Source: Rhizobium sp. NXC14
GTDB lineage: Bacteria > Pseudomonadota > Alphaproteobacteria > Rhizobiales > Rhizobiaceae
Reading direction: 5' to 3'
Length of the DNA stretch: 64,000 nt
Assembly (NCBI RefSeq): GCF_002117485.1
Contig: NZ_CP021030.1
Span: 3,165,001 to 3,229,000 of the forward strand
Positions within the stretch are counted from its first letter, which is position 1; every line of letters begins with the position of its first letter. The notes below the pieces were generated by a model, which was not told the DNA's origin, ran no database searches, and was given only the letters and a program-made list of their open reading frames with translations. Shown in pieces: positions 1 through 8,692 of this stretch. A program made the position numbers and the translations under genes.

Positions 1-2081
1 AGCTCGACGTCAGCCAATCCACCATTCCGCGTTCCTTTGACGGCAAGCTCGAGCAGGTGTCGCGTGCCATCATCTACAACACCGTCGACGGTCCGAAGAA
101 CCTCGGCAGCATCAGCGTCTATTATCCCGCCCTCGGGCTGTTTTCCGGTCTGAAGCAGGAAGAGGTCGTCTTCATTTCGATCTTCATCTTCGCGGTTCTG
201 ACCGTTTTCGGCACAGCGTTGATCGGCAACCGGTTCTTCGTCATCCAGCCGCTGATGCGTCTGACGGCGGCAATCGAGGCCACCCGGCAGCTCGGCTCGC
301 GCCATCATGTCGACTGGCAGTCGAACGACGAGATGGGACGGCTTGCCCACAGCTTCAACGAGATGCAAACCAAGCTGGAAAGCGAGGAGAAGGAGCTGAA
401 GCTCGCCCATCGCCGCGCCACCGACATCTACAATCTGACGCCCGCCATGCTCTTCTCGCTCGATGAGGAAGACCGCATCACTGCCGTCAGCGACTATTGG
501 CTGCTCGCCACCGGTTATAGTCGCGCGGACGTCATTGGCCGCAATTTTGCAGATCTGGTCACGCCGAACAGCCGCAATAAATTCGTCAAGCGCCGCTACG
601 CTGAAAACGGCATGACGGTCACCGTCAAATTCGTCTGCCGCGACGGCCGCACCATGGACGTCCTCATCATGGAATCGGAAGCGGCCGCCGGCGCTCACGA
701 TCGCCTCTCGCTGTCCGTCATGACGGATGTGACCGAGCTCAAGGCTTCGGAGGACCGCAACCATCGCCAGGCAATCACCGACCATCTGACCGGGCTTCTC
801 AACCGCCAAGGCTTCGAGGCGGTGCTTGATAACAAGATCGCTGCCGCAGACGCCGCCGGCCAGGAACTCGCCTGCCTCTTCGTCGATCTCGACCGCTTCA
901 AGTGGATCAACGACAATATGGGGCACGCTGCCGGCGACACGGCGCTGATCGAACTCGTCGAGCGCCTGAAGACCCATCTTGCCCCCTCCGACGAGGCGGC
1001 CCGTCTCGGCGGCGACGAGTTCGCTATCCTGCTGCCTGCGAAGGACGCCGAAACGCGCGCAAAGGCGGTGTGCGAGCAGATCGCCTCAATCTTCGAAACG
1101 CCATTTGCCCCGGACATGCATCTGAGCGCGTCCATCGGCATCGCCATCTACCCACATCACGCCGCGACCGCGGCCGAGCTGCTGCAGAAATCCGACATGG
1201 CGATGTATGCGAAGAAACGGGACGGCAAGAACGGCGCACAGCTCTTCGACAAAGCCATGCTCGACCGCGCCCGCAGCCGCGCCGAAATCGAGGCCAATAT
1301 CGAAGCCGGCCTCGTCGACAATTGGTTTGAAGCCTTCCTGCAGCCGATCGTCAATCTCAACCGCCGCGGCATTGCCGGTTTCGAGGCGCTGATGCGCCTT
1401 AACCATCCGCAGAAAGGTCTGATGCCGCCAGCCGAAATTATCAGCGTCGCCGAGGAGACGGGCAAGATCGTCCGCGTCGGCAACGTCATCATGGAAAAGG
1501 CGATTTCCAATCTCGCGAAAATCTCTCGCATATCGGGGATGCAGGATACCTACCTGGCCATCAACTTCTCGCCGCTGCAGTTCGAGCCGGCACTGCCGGC
1601 CCGTCTAGCCGCGATCGTCGGTCGCCACGGCATCCGCCCCGAGCGCATCGTGGTCGAGATCACGGAAGCCGTGCTGATGCACGACAACCCGCAGATTCGC
1701 ATGATCGTCACCGAGCTTCGCCGCTTCGGCTGCCGCATCGCGCTCGACGATTTCGGCACCGGCTACTCGTCGCTCAGCTACCTCAACCGTTTCCCTGTCG
1801 ATATCATCAAGATCGACCAGTCCTTCACCCGCGCGATCAACGACGGCGATGACGACGTCCGCCAGAAGAGCCGCATGCTGATCGAAGGCATCACCACCTT
1901 GTCCCACAAGATGAACTGCACCGTCATCGCCGAGGGCATCGAGACGGAAGAGGAATGCCGCACGCTTCACCAGATGGGTCTGGACTATGGCCAGGGCTAT
2001 CTCTTCCATCGTCCACAGCACGCAGCCGCACTCATCGAGGAACTGATGGCCCCGCAATCAGCCGTCGCACGCGCCTCGTAA
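1..2081 (+). CDS. GGDEF/EAL cyclic-di-GMP protein with HAMP and PAS domains (5' end outside window)
   Basis: The reading frame is open from base 3, so the true start lies upstream; the GTG at 57 is only the first start-like codon inside the window. What remains shows a membrane segment (about bases 160-250), a HAMP linker, a PAS domain, a GGDEF domain with the intact motif RLGGDEF near base 1010, and an EAL domain with intact EALMR near base 1383, plus DDFGTGYSS, KIDQSF and AEGIET. Both the diguanylate cyclase and the c-di-GMP phosphodiesterase signatures therefore look catalytically competent, although proteins with both domains often use only one activity. An N-terminal periplasmic sensor domain is expected upstream of the membrane segment, but that is inference. 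A periplasmic binding protein gene follows after 24 bp and may be co-transcribed. Confidence 0.93.
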   Translation, partial: LDVSQSTIPRSFDGKLEQVSRAIIYNTVDGPKNLGSISVYYPALGLFSGLKQEEVVFISIFIFAVLTVFGTALIGNRFFVIQPLMRLTAAIEATRQLGSRHHVDWQSNDEMGRLAHSFNEMQTKLESEEKELKLAHRRATDIYNLTPAMLFSLDEEDRITAVSDYWLLATGYSRADVIGRNFADLVTPNSRNKFVKRRYAENGMTVTVKFVCRDGRTMDVLIMESEAAAGAHDRLSLSVMTDVTELKASEDRNHRQAITDHLTGLLNRQGFEAVLDNKIAAADAAGQELACLFVDLDRFKWINDNMGHAAGDTALIELVERLKTHLAPSDEAARLGGDEFAILLPAKDAETRAKAVCEQIASIFETPFAPDMHLSASIGIAIYPHHAATAAELLQKSDMAMYAKKRDGKNGAQLFDKAMLDRARSRAEIEANIEAGLVDNWFEAFLQPIVNLNRRGIAGFEALMRLNHPQKGLMPPAEIISVAEETGKIVRVGNVIMEKAISNLAKISRISGMQDTYLAINFSPLQFEPALPARLAAIVGRHGIRPERIVVEITEAVLMHDNPQIRMIVTELRRFGCRIALDDFGTGYSSLSYLNRFPVDIIKIDQSFTRAINDGDDDVRQKSRMLIEGITTLSHKMNCTVIAEGIETEEECRTLHQMGLDYGQGYLFHRPQHAAALIEELMAPQSAVARAS

Positions 2082-2105
2082 ACGAAGAACGAAGGAGACG
2101 AGACG

Positions 2106-2819
2106 ATGAAAAAGCTCCTGCTTCTCGCATGGCTGGCGCTGCCTTGCGCCGCCCACGCACAGACGGTTGCTTTCACGACCGAGGATTACGCCCCCTTCAA
2201 CTATCGCGAAGGCAAAGAGATCAAAGGCGCGACGGTCGAGCAGGTCGAAAAGGTGATGGCCGCGATCGGCGTCGACTATACGATCGAAGTCATGCCTTGG
2301 GCGCGTGCTTTCGGCCTTGCCCGCACTGCGCCGATGACATGTGTTTTCGCCACCGCCCACAATAGCGCGCGCGATCCGCTGTTCAAATGGGTCGAGCCGC
2401 TGCTCATCGATCGCAACATCCTGATCACCCGCAAGGGTTCGGGCGTCACCGCCAGCAATCTCGAAGAAGCAAAGAAATATACGATCGGCACCCAGCGCGA
2501 GGACTACACCGAGACGATCCTGAAGGAGAAGGGTTTCACCAAGCTGGACGTCGCCAGTGACTTCAACGCCACGCTGCGCAAGCTGCTCAGCGGTCGCATC
2601 GACATGATGCCGATCTCCGAACTCTATTTCGAAAAGCTGAAGGCCGATCAGCCGGTGGAGATCGTAACCGTGCTCTCCTCCCAGCCCATGGGCATCGCCT
2701 GCGAGAAGAGTTTTCCCGACGATCTGCTCGCCAAGATGCAGGCTGCCCTCGACAAACTGATTGCTGATGGCAACCAGAAGCAGATCTTCCTGAAATACGG
2801 CATGAACCTTTCGGAATGA
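2106..2819 (+). CDS. Periplasmic solute-binding protein, family 3 type, unpaired with a transporter
   Basis: The 237-residue product begins with a clear Sec signal peptide (MKKLLLLAWLALPCAAHAQ). A bacterial extracellular solute-binding family 3 fold follows, recognisable from TEDYAPFNY near the mature N-terminus and the long alpha/beta pattern. An AAGGAG-like ribosome site sits just before the ATG. No permease or ATPase gene is adjacent; the gene lies directly behind a GGDEF/EAL gene. Free-standing members of this fold next to signalling proteins may feed ligand information to a membrane sensor rather than to a transporter. That role is inference, and the ligand cannot be read from the sequence. 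Confidence 0.85.
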   Translation: MKKLLLLAWLALPCAAHAQTVAFTTEDYAPFNYREGKEIKGATVEQVEKVMAAIGVDYTIEVMPWARAFGLARTAPMTCVFATAHNSARDPLFKWVEPLLIDRNILITRKGSGVTASNLEEAKKYTIGTQREDYTETILKEKGFTKLDVASDFNATLRKLLSGRIDMMPISELYFEKLKADQPVEIVTVLSSQPMGIACEKSFPDDLLAKMQAALDKLIADGNQKQIFLKYGMNLSE

Positions 2820-2909
2820 TGCTGCCGCCGAGCTCGCCGTTTCCGCTTGACTTTACTGTCGTTTCCGGGTGGTGAACGTCGAGAAACGCCCAAGCGAGGA
2901 TGACAGGCC

Positions 2910-3641
2910 ATGCTGATCATTGCAGGTCTCGGCAATCCCGGCAGCAAATACGCCGGTAACCGCCACAATATCGGCTTCATGGCCGTCGACGCCATTCATC
3001 GGCGCCACAGCTTTTCTCCCTGGTCAAAGAAGTTCAAGGCCGAGATCGCCGAGGGAGAACTTGGCGGCGACAAGGTCCTGCTGATCAAGCCGCAGACCTA
3101 CATGAACCTCTCCGGCGAGGCCGTCGGCGAGGCGATGCGCTTTTATAAGCTCCAGCCCACCGAGCTCGTCGCGATCTATGACGAACTCGACCTGCCCCCT
3201 GGCAAGGCGCGGCTGAAAACCGGCGGTGGCCATGGCGGCCACAACGGCATCAGGTCGCTGGACGCCCATTGCGGCAAGGAATACCGGCGGCTGCGCCTCG
3301 GCATCGGCCATCCCGGCGTCAAGGAGATGGTGCAGAACCACGTGCTCGGCGATTTCGCCAAGGCCGACAGGGCGTGGCTGGAGCCGCTTCTCGAAACGCT
3401 GGCCGACAATGCCGACATGCTGGTGCGAAACGAGGATTCACAGCTGATGAACAAGATCGCCCTGGCGTTGGGTGGCAAGGCCGAGGAAGAGAAGCCGCAA
3501 AAGGAAAGCAAGGACAGCGACAAGAAGCCGGCCGGCCAGTCGCATATCCGCCAGGCCCGCAACAGCAATCAGCCGAAGCTGCCGACCAGCGGCCCGATGG
3601 CAGAGATGCTGAAAAAGATGTTCGGCAACAAGGGGGAATGA
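2910..3641 (+). CDS. pth: Peptidyl-tRNA hydrolase
   Basis: Pth releases tRNA from prematurely dropped peptidyl-tRNA in the cytoplasm. The family signatures are all present: [17 protein letters not shown] at the N-terminus with the catalytic His, [18 protein letters not shown] with the catalytic Asp, and a [10 protein letters not shown] loop. The protein has 243 residues, about 50 more than the usual core. The extra residues form a Lys/Glu-rich, low-complexity tail (about 190-243) of the kind seen in alphaproteobacterial Pth. The downstream GNAT gene overlaps its stop by 4 bases (ATGA), so the two are translationally coupled. Confidence 0.97.
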   Translation: MLIIAGLGNPGSKYAGNRHNIGFMAVDAIHRRHSFSPWSKKFKAEIAEGELGGDKVLLIKPQTYMNLSGEAVGEAMRFYKLQPTELVAIYDELDLPPGKARLKTGGGHGGHNGIRSLDAHCGKEYRRLRLGIGHPGVKEMVQNHVLGDFAKADRAWLEPLLETLADNADMLVRNEDSQLMNKIALALGGKAEEEKPQKESKDSDKKPAGQSHIRQARNSNQPKLPTSGPMAEMLKKMFGNKGE

Positions 3642-4099
3642 GGCCGGTGCCAGACCGGGATTTTACCATCCGCAGTGCCGCTCCCGACGATCTCAAGGGG
3701 TTGACCGTCCTCTACCGGCATCTGAATCCGACCGATCCCATTCTCGACGGGACCATGGCCGAGGAGCGCTTTTCCGCCATTCTCGCCCAGCCCGGCATGA
3801 CCGTATTCATCGGCTTTGCCGGCCCTCACGCCGCCGCCACCGTCACGCTGATCATCGTGCCGAACTTGACGCGCGGCGGCGCCTCTTATGCGCTGATCGA
3901 AAACGTCGTCACCCACGCCGAGCACCGCCGGCGCGGCTATGCCGCCGCCGTCGTCGGCCATGCGGTGAATGAGGCCTGGAAGGCCGGCTGCTATAAGGTG
4001 ATGTTGCTCACCGGCTCGAAGAACCCGGCGACGCTGCGGTTCTACGAAAATTGCGGCTTCCTGCAGGACAAGACCGGCTATCAGATCCGCCGGCCGTGA
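3638..4099 (+). CDS. GNAT family N-acetyltransferase
   Basis: This 153-residue protein has the GNAT fold. The acetyl-CoA-binding motif A is visible as [15 protein letters not shown], followed by [19 protein letters not shown], the usual motif B ending. The ATG at 3638 overlaps the pth stop as ATGA, which fixes the start; the same open frame extends much further upstream but only as a shadow of pth. The acceptor substrate is unknown. Confidence 0.88.
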   Translation: MRPVPDRDFTIRSAAPDDLKGLTVLYRHLNPTDPILDGTMAEERFSAILAQPGMTVFIGFAGPHAAATVTLIIVPNLTRGGASYALIENVVTHAEHRRRGYAAAVVGHAVNEAWKAGCYKVMLLTGSKNPATLRFYENCGFLQDKTGYQIRRP

Positions 4100-4108
4100 G
4101 CTGAAAGG

Positions 4109-4420
4109 CTATTCCTCGGGCTCTGTGGTGAACATCAGCGGGAAACCCATCTCTTTGGCAAGGTCGATACCCTCCTTGGCCTTGGTCTCGGCAATGTCCT
4201 TGGCGCAGACCACGACCACGCAGGAGCCGAGCTTGTGCGCCGTCATCATCACTCGGTAACCCGTCTCCTCGCTCATACGGAAGACGACCTTCAGGATCAC
4301 AATGACGAATTCGCGCGGCGTGTAATCGTCGTTGACAAGAATGACCTTGTAGAGCTTCGGCTTGTCCAGCTTCGGCTTTACCTTGGTCTTCGGTTTCAGG
4401 GCAACGTCATTGTCAGTCAT
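4109..4420 (-). CDS. clpS: ClpS adaptor, ClpS2-like
   Basis: ClpS delivers N-degron substrates to ClpAP. The core KVILVNDDYTPREFVI followed by the AHKLGSCVVVVCAKDIAETK strand-helix is diagnostic. I start at 4420 (MTDNDV), giving 103 residues, rather than at 4492, which would add 24 residues outside the family. The position normally occupied by Met in the substrate pocket (TPMEFV, Met40 in E. coli) is Arg here. That matches the second, more selective ClpS of alphaproteobacteria. No clpA is adjacent, also as expected for ClpS2. The gene converges on the pth-GNAT unit with only 9 bp between. Confidence 0.92.
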   Translation of the reverse strand: MTDNDVALKPKTKVKPKLDKPKLYKVILVNDDYTPREFVIVILKVVFRMSEETGYRVMMTAHKLGSCVVVVCAKDIAETKAKEGIDLAKEMGFPLMFTTEPEE

Positions 4421-4511
4421 CGGAAAATCCACCCGTTGATGACATGAAAAGGCGGAAGAAACATCCGCCGGACTATATTGCATCGTCAGCACGGCAGTTC
4501 AATGACGGATA

Positions 4512-4910
4512 TCACTCCGACGAGAGCAGCAGGCAGGCTCGCCCGGCGCTTTCGACGATGGCGGCAGCCTTCCTGTCGAAGGTCGCGAATACTTCCCCGC
4601 CAAGCCTGCGGCCTTCGAAGACAATGACGCCATCGGCGAAATCACCGCCGGCATCGAGGAAGGACAATCCAGCCTCGACAGCTGCTCTGTCGTAGACGAC
4701 CTTCCTGTCGGTTATCAGCAGCCGGATGGTCGCAGCGATCTCGGAGGCGCTTTTACGATAAATCCGGCCGACGACCCAGACGAACTCGCAGAGCGTCAGG
4801 TTGGAGACGAACAGCCTTTCAGCCTCGCGCATCAATATCCTTGCACGTTCCGTTTGCTTCGGATCGTCATCCACGGCCGCCCGCACGAGCACGTTCGTAT
4901 CAACGATCAT
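4512..4910 (-). CDS. vapC: PIN-domain toxin, VapC family
   Basis: The 132-residue product begins MIVDTNVLV, placing the first PIN acidic residue at Asp4. Glu42 (TLCEFVW), Asp90/Asp93 (GGDFADGVI) and Asp112 (TFDRKA) complete the expected metal-binding set, so the nuclease looks intact. VapC toxins are ribonucleases held in check by a co-expressed antitoxin. The gene overlaps the upstream AbrB-type antitoxin gene by 11 bases, a normal toxin-antitoxin layout. The target RNA cannot be predicted. Confidence 0.92.
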   Translation of the reverse strand: MIVDTNVLVRAAVDDDPKQTERARILMREAERLFVSNLTLCEFVWVVGRIYRKSASEIAATIRLLITDRKVVYDRAAVEAGLSFLDAGGDFADGVIVFEGRRLGGEVFATFDRKAAAIVESAGRACLLLSSE

Positions 4911-5178
4911 CAGCGATGCCGACCTCGCCAGCCCAGCCCGCCTTTATGGCCTCATCGATCTCCCTGAGCGTCGCATGAATATTGCCCTTGTTCTCGAGAC
5001 TTCCGAAGAAATTCTCGATGGAACCGCTGGCCGGCTGCGTTTTGACCGCAACGACCTCAAGCTTGCCACCAGGCAGGAGATCAACGTCGATTTTGTCGCC
5101 GGGCTTGATCCCGAGGTGCCGAAGCACTTCTTTTCTCAAGGTGACCTGTCCTTTTGCCGTCACTGTCAGGGTTGCCAT
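4900..5178 (-). CDS. vapB: AbrB/MazE-type antitoxin, VapB
   Basis: The product has 92 residues. Residues 3-45 form a SpoVT-AbrB swapped-hairpin DNA-binding domain (VTAKGQVTLRKEVLRHLGIK then PGDKIDVDLLPGGKLEV). The C-terminal half (GSIENFFGSL onward) is the likely toxin-binding tail. It is the first gene of a two-gene operon with the PIN toxin. Autorepression at its own promoter is typical of the family; no operator was resolved here. Confidence 0.9.
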   Translation of the reverse strand: MATLTVTAKGQVTLRKEVLRHLGIKPGDKIDVDLLPGGKLEVVAVKTQPASGSIENFFGSLENKGNIHATLREIDEAIKAGWAGEVGIADDR

Positions 5179-5332
5179 GTCAGCTGTATCCTTTCCGCCA
5201 AAAGGTAAGGCTAAACCGCCTTACCTTCAAGCCGGCTGGCCTTGCTTTTTCGATTCGTGCCGCAAACCCTTGACCCGAGCCGGCCATTCCCGCATAGGCA
5301 GGGCAAAGTTACCAATAGATATGGATCAAGCC

Positions 5333-6436
5333 ATGGGCTTCAAATGCGGCATCGTCGGTCTGCCGAACGTCGGCAAATCGACCCTCTTCAATGCGCTCAC
5401 CAAGACGGCGGCTGCACAGGCGGCGAACTACCCCTTCTGCACCATCGAGCCGAACACCGGCGAAGTCGCCGTGCCCGATCCGCGCATGCGCAAGCTGGCC
5501 GACATCGCCAAATCCAAGGAACTGATCCCGACCCGCATTTCTTTCGTCGATATCGCCGGCCTGGTGCGCGGTGCCTCGAAGGGTGAAGGCCTCGGCAACC
5601 AGTTCCTCGCCAATATCCGCGAAGTCGATGCGATCGTGCATGTGCTGCGCTGCTTCGAAGACAGCGACATCACCCATGTCGAGGGCCGCATCAATCCGGT
5701 CGCCGATGCCGAGACGATCGAGACCGAGCTGATGCTCGCCGATCTCGAGAGCCTGGAGCGCCGAACCGAGCAGACGCGCAAGCGCGCCACCGGCAAGGAC
5801 AAGGAGTCGATGGCGATGCTGCCGATCATGGAAGCCTCGCTGAAGCTACTCAACGAAGGCAAGCCGGTGCGCACGCTGCTGTCGAAGCTCGATGCCGAGG
5901 AGATCGCCATCCTCAAGGGGCTCAACCTTCTCACCTCGCATCCGGTGCTCTATGTCTGCAACGTCGCCGAAGGCGATGCCTCGACCGGCAACGAATTCAC
6001 CGCCGCCGTCGCCGCCATGGCGAAGGAGCAGGGCGCCGAAACCGTCATTATCTCGGCGGCGATCGAAGCTGAGGTCGCCCAGCTTGCCGAAGAGGAAGCC
6101 AAGGAATTCCTCTCTGCCCTCGGCCTTGACGAGGCGGGCCTGGACCGGCTGATCCGCGCCGGCTACAAGCTGCTCGACCTCATCACCTATTTCACCGTCG
6201 GCCCGAAGGAAACGCGCGCTTGGACGATCGAGCGCGGCACCAAGGCGCCGCAGGCAGCCGGCGTCATCCACTCGGATTTCGAACGCGGTTTCATCCGTGC
6301 CAACACCATCGCCTACGACGATTACATCAAGTACAACGGCGAAGTTGGCGCCAAGGATGCCGGCAAGGCGCGCGACGAAGGCAAAGAATACGTCGTCCAG
6401 GACGGCGACGTCATCCACTTCCGTTTCAATACCTGA
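5333..6436 (+). CDS. ychF: Ribosome-associated GTPase/ATPase YchF (OLA1 family)
   Basis: YchF is an Obg-family P-loop NTPase that prefers ATP and associates with ribosomes. The start at 5333 gives the family-standard MGFKCGIVGLPNVGKST and a 367-residue protein. An in-frame ATG 12 bases earlier is possible. Visible motifs are the P-loop GLPNVGKST, the G3 region DIAGLV with RGASKGEGLGNQFL, a coiled-coil insert with ERRTEQTRKRATG, and the C-terminal TGS-like domain (LLDLITYFTVGPKETRAW onward). The promoter must lie over the end of the divergent vapB gene. Confidence 0.97.
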   Translation: MGFKCGIVGLPNVGKSTLFNALTKTAAAQAANYPFCTIEPNTGEVAVPDPRMRKLADIAKSKELIPTRISFVDIAGLVRGASKGEGLGNQFLANIREVDAIVHVLRCFEDSDITHVEGRINPVADAETIETELMLADLESLERRTEQTRKRATGKDKESMAMLPIMEASLKLLNEGKPVRTLLSKLDAEEIAILKGLNLLTSHPVLYVCNVAEGDASTGNEFTAAVAAMAKEQGAETVIISAAIEAEVAQLAEEEAKEFLSALGLDEAGLDRLIRAGYKLLDLITYFTVGPKETRAWTIERGTKAPQAAGVIHSDFERGFIRANTIAYDDYIKYNGEVGAKDAGKARDEGKEYVVQDGDVIHFRFNT

Positions 6437-6452
6437 TAAAATAGCTGCCGCC

Positions 6453-7526
6453 TTAACCCGGCGGCAGCCTGTTTGCGATTGCCGGCGGCAGTGCCCTGAG
6501 CACCAGCCGCCGAAGCGGCATCCAACCCGTTCCGATAATGAGCACGATCGCGCCGACAACGATCAGCGTCGTGAAGATGTAGGTATCGACGGTCGCATGC
6601 CCCTTGCGAACGACGCTGAAGATCGCAACGCCGAGAGACAGCAGCCCCGACGTGACGAAGGCGCGACGATCGATGACCAGGCCGATCAGCATCAGCGCCG
6701 CCACGGTCGCGACGACCACGGGAGTCCGGGCCGACATGTTCGCCGGATCGAAGATACGGCCGGCTTCCCCGAACGACAGTAGGGAGACGGCACTGTAGAG
6801 CAGCGCCGGCGCTGCGCCGAGATGCAGCCAGAAGGCGATATCCGAACGCGTCGTCCGTCGCAGCCGGTCGCCGAGATCGAAATATAGCGCCGTCGCGAAC
6901 AGGCCGAGCGCGCAGACGAAAGCGACCGCGGCCAGCACGCCAAGATGATCGACGAAAAACGTGGGATTGCCGCTGAGCCATTGCACCAGGCGCAAAAGCA
7001 GCGTGAGCACCAAGGCAAGCGTCGACATGATAGTGAGCGCCAGCGACAGGGGCACGCGATAACGGGCATAATAGACGCCGAGCAGGATCGGAAAGCCGGC
7101 GACGAACTGGGTCAGATCCGCCCCGATTTCGGAGGTCCATGGCGTGAAGACGCGGGACATCAGCAAAAATGTCCAGCAGAACAGCGCGATTGTCAGGCTG
7201 ACAGCCGGCAAGGCGAGCCGCTGGCGGCGCACCAGGATTTCCGAAAGCACGATGATAGCGACCGGCACGGCGTAAAGCGGCGCCAGGCCCCAGAGGCCGA
7301 CGAGCGCGACGATAACACCGACGGTGATCAGCACGTCGTGAAAGCCGCGCACGAAGCGCGGCGTCTCGGTGTCCGACCAGGCCCGCTCCTCGGCTGCGAT
7401 TGCCTTCTGCGTCTCAACAACAGACACGCCACGCTCGGTCAGAAATGGCAGAAGCCGCCCGCCCGCTTCCGACGAAATCAGCCCCTGGCGCGCCGCCTCG
7501 TCTAGTATCGACCTCAGTTCCGTCAT
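6453..7526 (-). CDS. Multi-pass membrane protein, DUF2157-like
   Basis: The 357-residue protein has a soluble N-terminus of about 60 residues (ILDEAARQGLISSEAGGRLL), then roughly ten hydrophobic segments filling the rest, with short basic loops such as LVRRQRLALP. The N-terminal helix pattern followed by many membrane spans resembles DUF2157 predicted membrane proteins, an assignment made by eye. Its function is unknown. It converges on ychF with a 16-bp gap. Confidence 0.75.
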   Translation of the reverse strand: MTELRSILDEAARQGLISSEAGGRLLPFLTERGVSVVETQKAIAAEERAWSDTETPRFVRGFHDVLITVGVIVALVGLWGLAPLYAVPVAIIVLSEILVRRQRLALPAVSLTIALFCWTFLLMSRVFTPWTSEIGADLTQFVAGFPILLGVYYARYRVPLSLALTIMSTLALVLTLLLRLVQWLSGNPTFFVDHLGVLAAVAFVCALGLFATALYFDLGDRLRRTTRSDIAFWLHLGAAPALLYSAVSLLSFGEAGRIFDPANMSARTPVVVATVAALMLIGLVIDRRAFVTSGLLSLGVAIFSVVRKGHATVDTYIFTTLIVVGAIVLIIGTGWMPLRRLVLRALPPAIANRLPPG

Positions 7527-7579
7527 ACCGGTTTATCTCCCGGGAATCATTGAGCCCGCGCAGATGCTATTATAAGCAC

Positions 7580-7692
7580 TAGAGCATGATGCCGAAAAGT
7601 GTAAGCGGTTTTCGGACGACATCATGCTCTAACTCTTTAATGTTGAACAGGATTCAGATTTTAGGCCGACCGGCCTAAAAACATCCTGTTCT
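7580..7692. repeat. Composite rhizobial intergenic palindrome
   Basis: Two nested palindromes lie side by side. The first has arms AGAGCATGAT (7581-7590) and ATCATGCTCT (7621-7630) with inner arms CCGAAAA (7592-7598) and TTTTCGG (7609-7615). The second has arms GAACAGGAT (7645-7653) and ATCCTGTTC (7683-7691) with inner arms TTTTAGGCC (7659-7667) and GGCCTAAAA (7672-7680). A decayed half-copy of the first occurs near 60224. I recognise the AGAGCATGATGCCGAAAAG core as a common dispersed sequence of Rhizobium chromosomes. Confidence 0.85.
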
Positions 7693-7718
7693 AGGCGCTT
7701 GATATGGCGGAGGAGAGA

Positions 7719-8210
7719 ATGCCGGCAGAAAAGCTGTCTTTCGAGGATTTTGAACCCGGCCGCCGTTTCGCCCTCGGCCCGAAACCGGTGCTCACCGAAG
7801 AAATCATCGAGTTCGCCAGCGAATTCGACCCGCAGCCGATGCATCTCGACGAAGCGGCCGGTCGCGCCAGCATCCTCGGCGGGCTTGCCGCCTCCGGCTG
7901 GCATACCTCCGCAATGCTCATGCGCATGATGGCAGACAGCTACGTGCTGGACGCGCTTTGCGAGGGTGCGCCGGGCATCGATCTGATGGAATGGCGAAAG
8001 CCGGTGCTTGCAGGCGATACGCTGCAGGGCCATTCGACCGTTCTCGAAGCCCGGCCGATGCGCTCGCGCCCCGGCATGGGCATCGTCAAATTCCGCCACG
8101 CGGTGGAAAACCAGCGCGGCGAACTCGTCTGCCTCTCGGAGAATTCCGTGATGATCCGCATGCGCCCCACTCAGGAGGATGCCAACGTGAGCTCGGAGCC
8201 GTCAGCATGA
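7719..8210 (+). CDS. MaoC-fold (hot-dog) dehydratase-like protein A
   Basis: The 163-residue protein has the MaoC hydratase pattern: FEPGRRFALG, then FASEFDPQPMHLDEAAG with the family Asp-Pro-x-x-x-His, then LAASGWHTSAM. I start at 7719 because GGAGGAG lies immediately upstream; the in-frame ATG at 7704 contains that site within its own codons. It is followed by a second MaoC gene whose ATG overlaps its stop (ATGA at 8207). The two subunits may form a heterodimer, as single-domain MaoC pairs often do. The acyl-CoA substrate is unknown. Confidence 0.87.
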   Translation: MPAEKLSFEDFEPGRRFALGPKPVLTEEIIEFASEFDPQPMHLDEAAGRASILGGLAASGWHTSAMLMRMMADSYVLDALCEGAPGIDLMEWRKPVLAGDTLQGHSTVLEARPMRSRPGMGIVKFRHAVENQRGELVCLSENSVMIRMRPTQEDANVSSEPSA

Positions 8211-8674
8211 GAATGTCCGAGCTTTGCGCCGTCGGTCAGAAAGCCGAGATCGGCACCTACACCTTCACCGAGGAAAACATCATCCGCTTCGCAACCCGCC
8301 ACGATCCGCAGCTTTTTCACGTCGACAAGGAAGCCGCGAAAGACACGCTCTTCGGCGGGCTTTGCGCCTCGGGCTGGCACACCACGGCCGCCTGGATGCG
8401 AACCTTCCTCGCCTTCTGGGAAAGGCAGCGCGTCGCACTCGCCGAGCAGGGCCTGACGGCGCCGAACCTCGGCCCCTCACCCGGCTTTCAGAAGCTGCAA
8501 TGGCTGCGGCCGGTCTTTGCGGGTGACGTCGTGACCTATTCCGTCGCCCTGCTCTCCAGCCGACCGCTCGCATCACGGCCGGGCTGGCATCTCAACACCA
8601 TCCTCTGCGAGGGCGTCAATCAGAACGGCGATCCCGTCATGCGCTTTGAAAGCGGTGTGCTGGAATTCGACTGA
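8207..8674 (+). CDS. MaoC-fold (hot-dog) dehydratase-like protein B
   Basis: This 155-residue protein is a homologue of the preceding gene, with FATRHDPQLFHVDKEAAKDT carrying the Asp-Pro-x-x-x-His motif and LCASGWHTTAAWMR after it. It starts in an ATGA overlap with the first gene; an alternative ATG lies 6 bases later. Both copies keep the Asp and His of the catalytic dyad, so neither half is obviously an inactive partner. It ends 18 bp before the converging apt gene. Confidence 0.87.
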   Translation: MRMSELCAVGQKAEIGTYTFTEENIIRFATRHDPQLFHVDKEAAKDTLFGGLCASGWHTTAAWMRTFLAFWERQRVALAEQGLTAPNLGPSPGFQKLQWLRPVFAGDVVTYSVALLSSRPLASRPGWHLNTILCEGVNQNGDPVMRFESGVLEFD

Positions 8675-8692
8675 CGCCGCCGCAATACGGGC

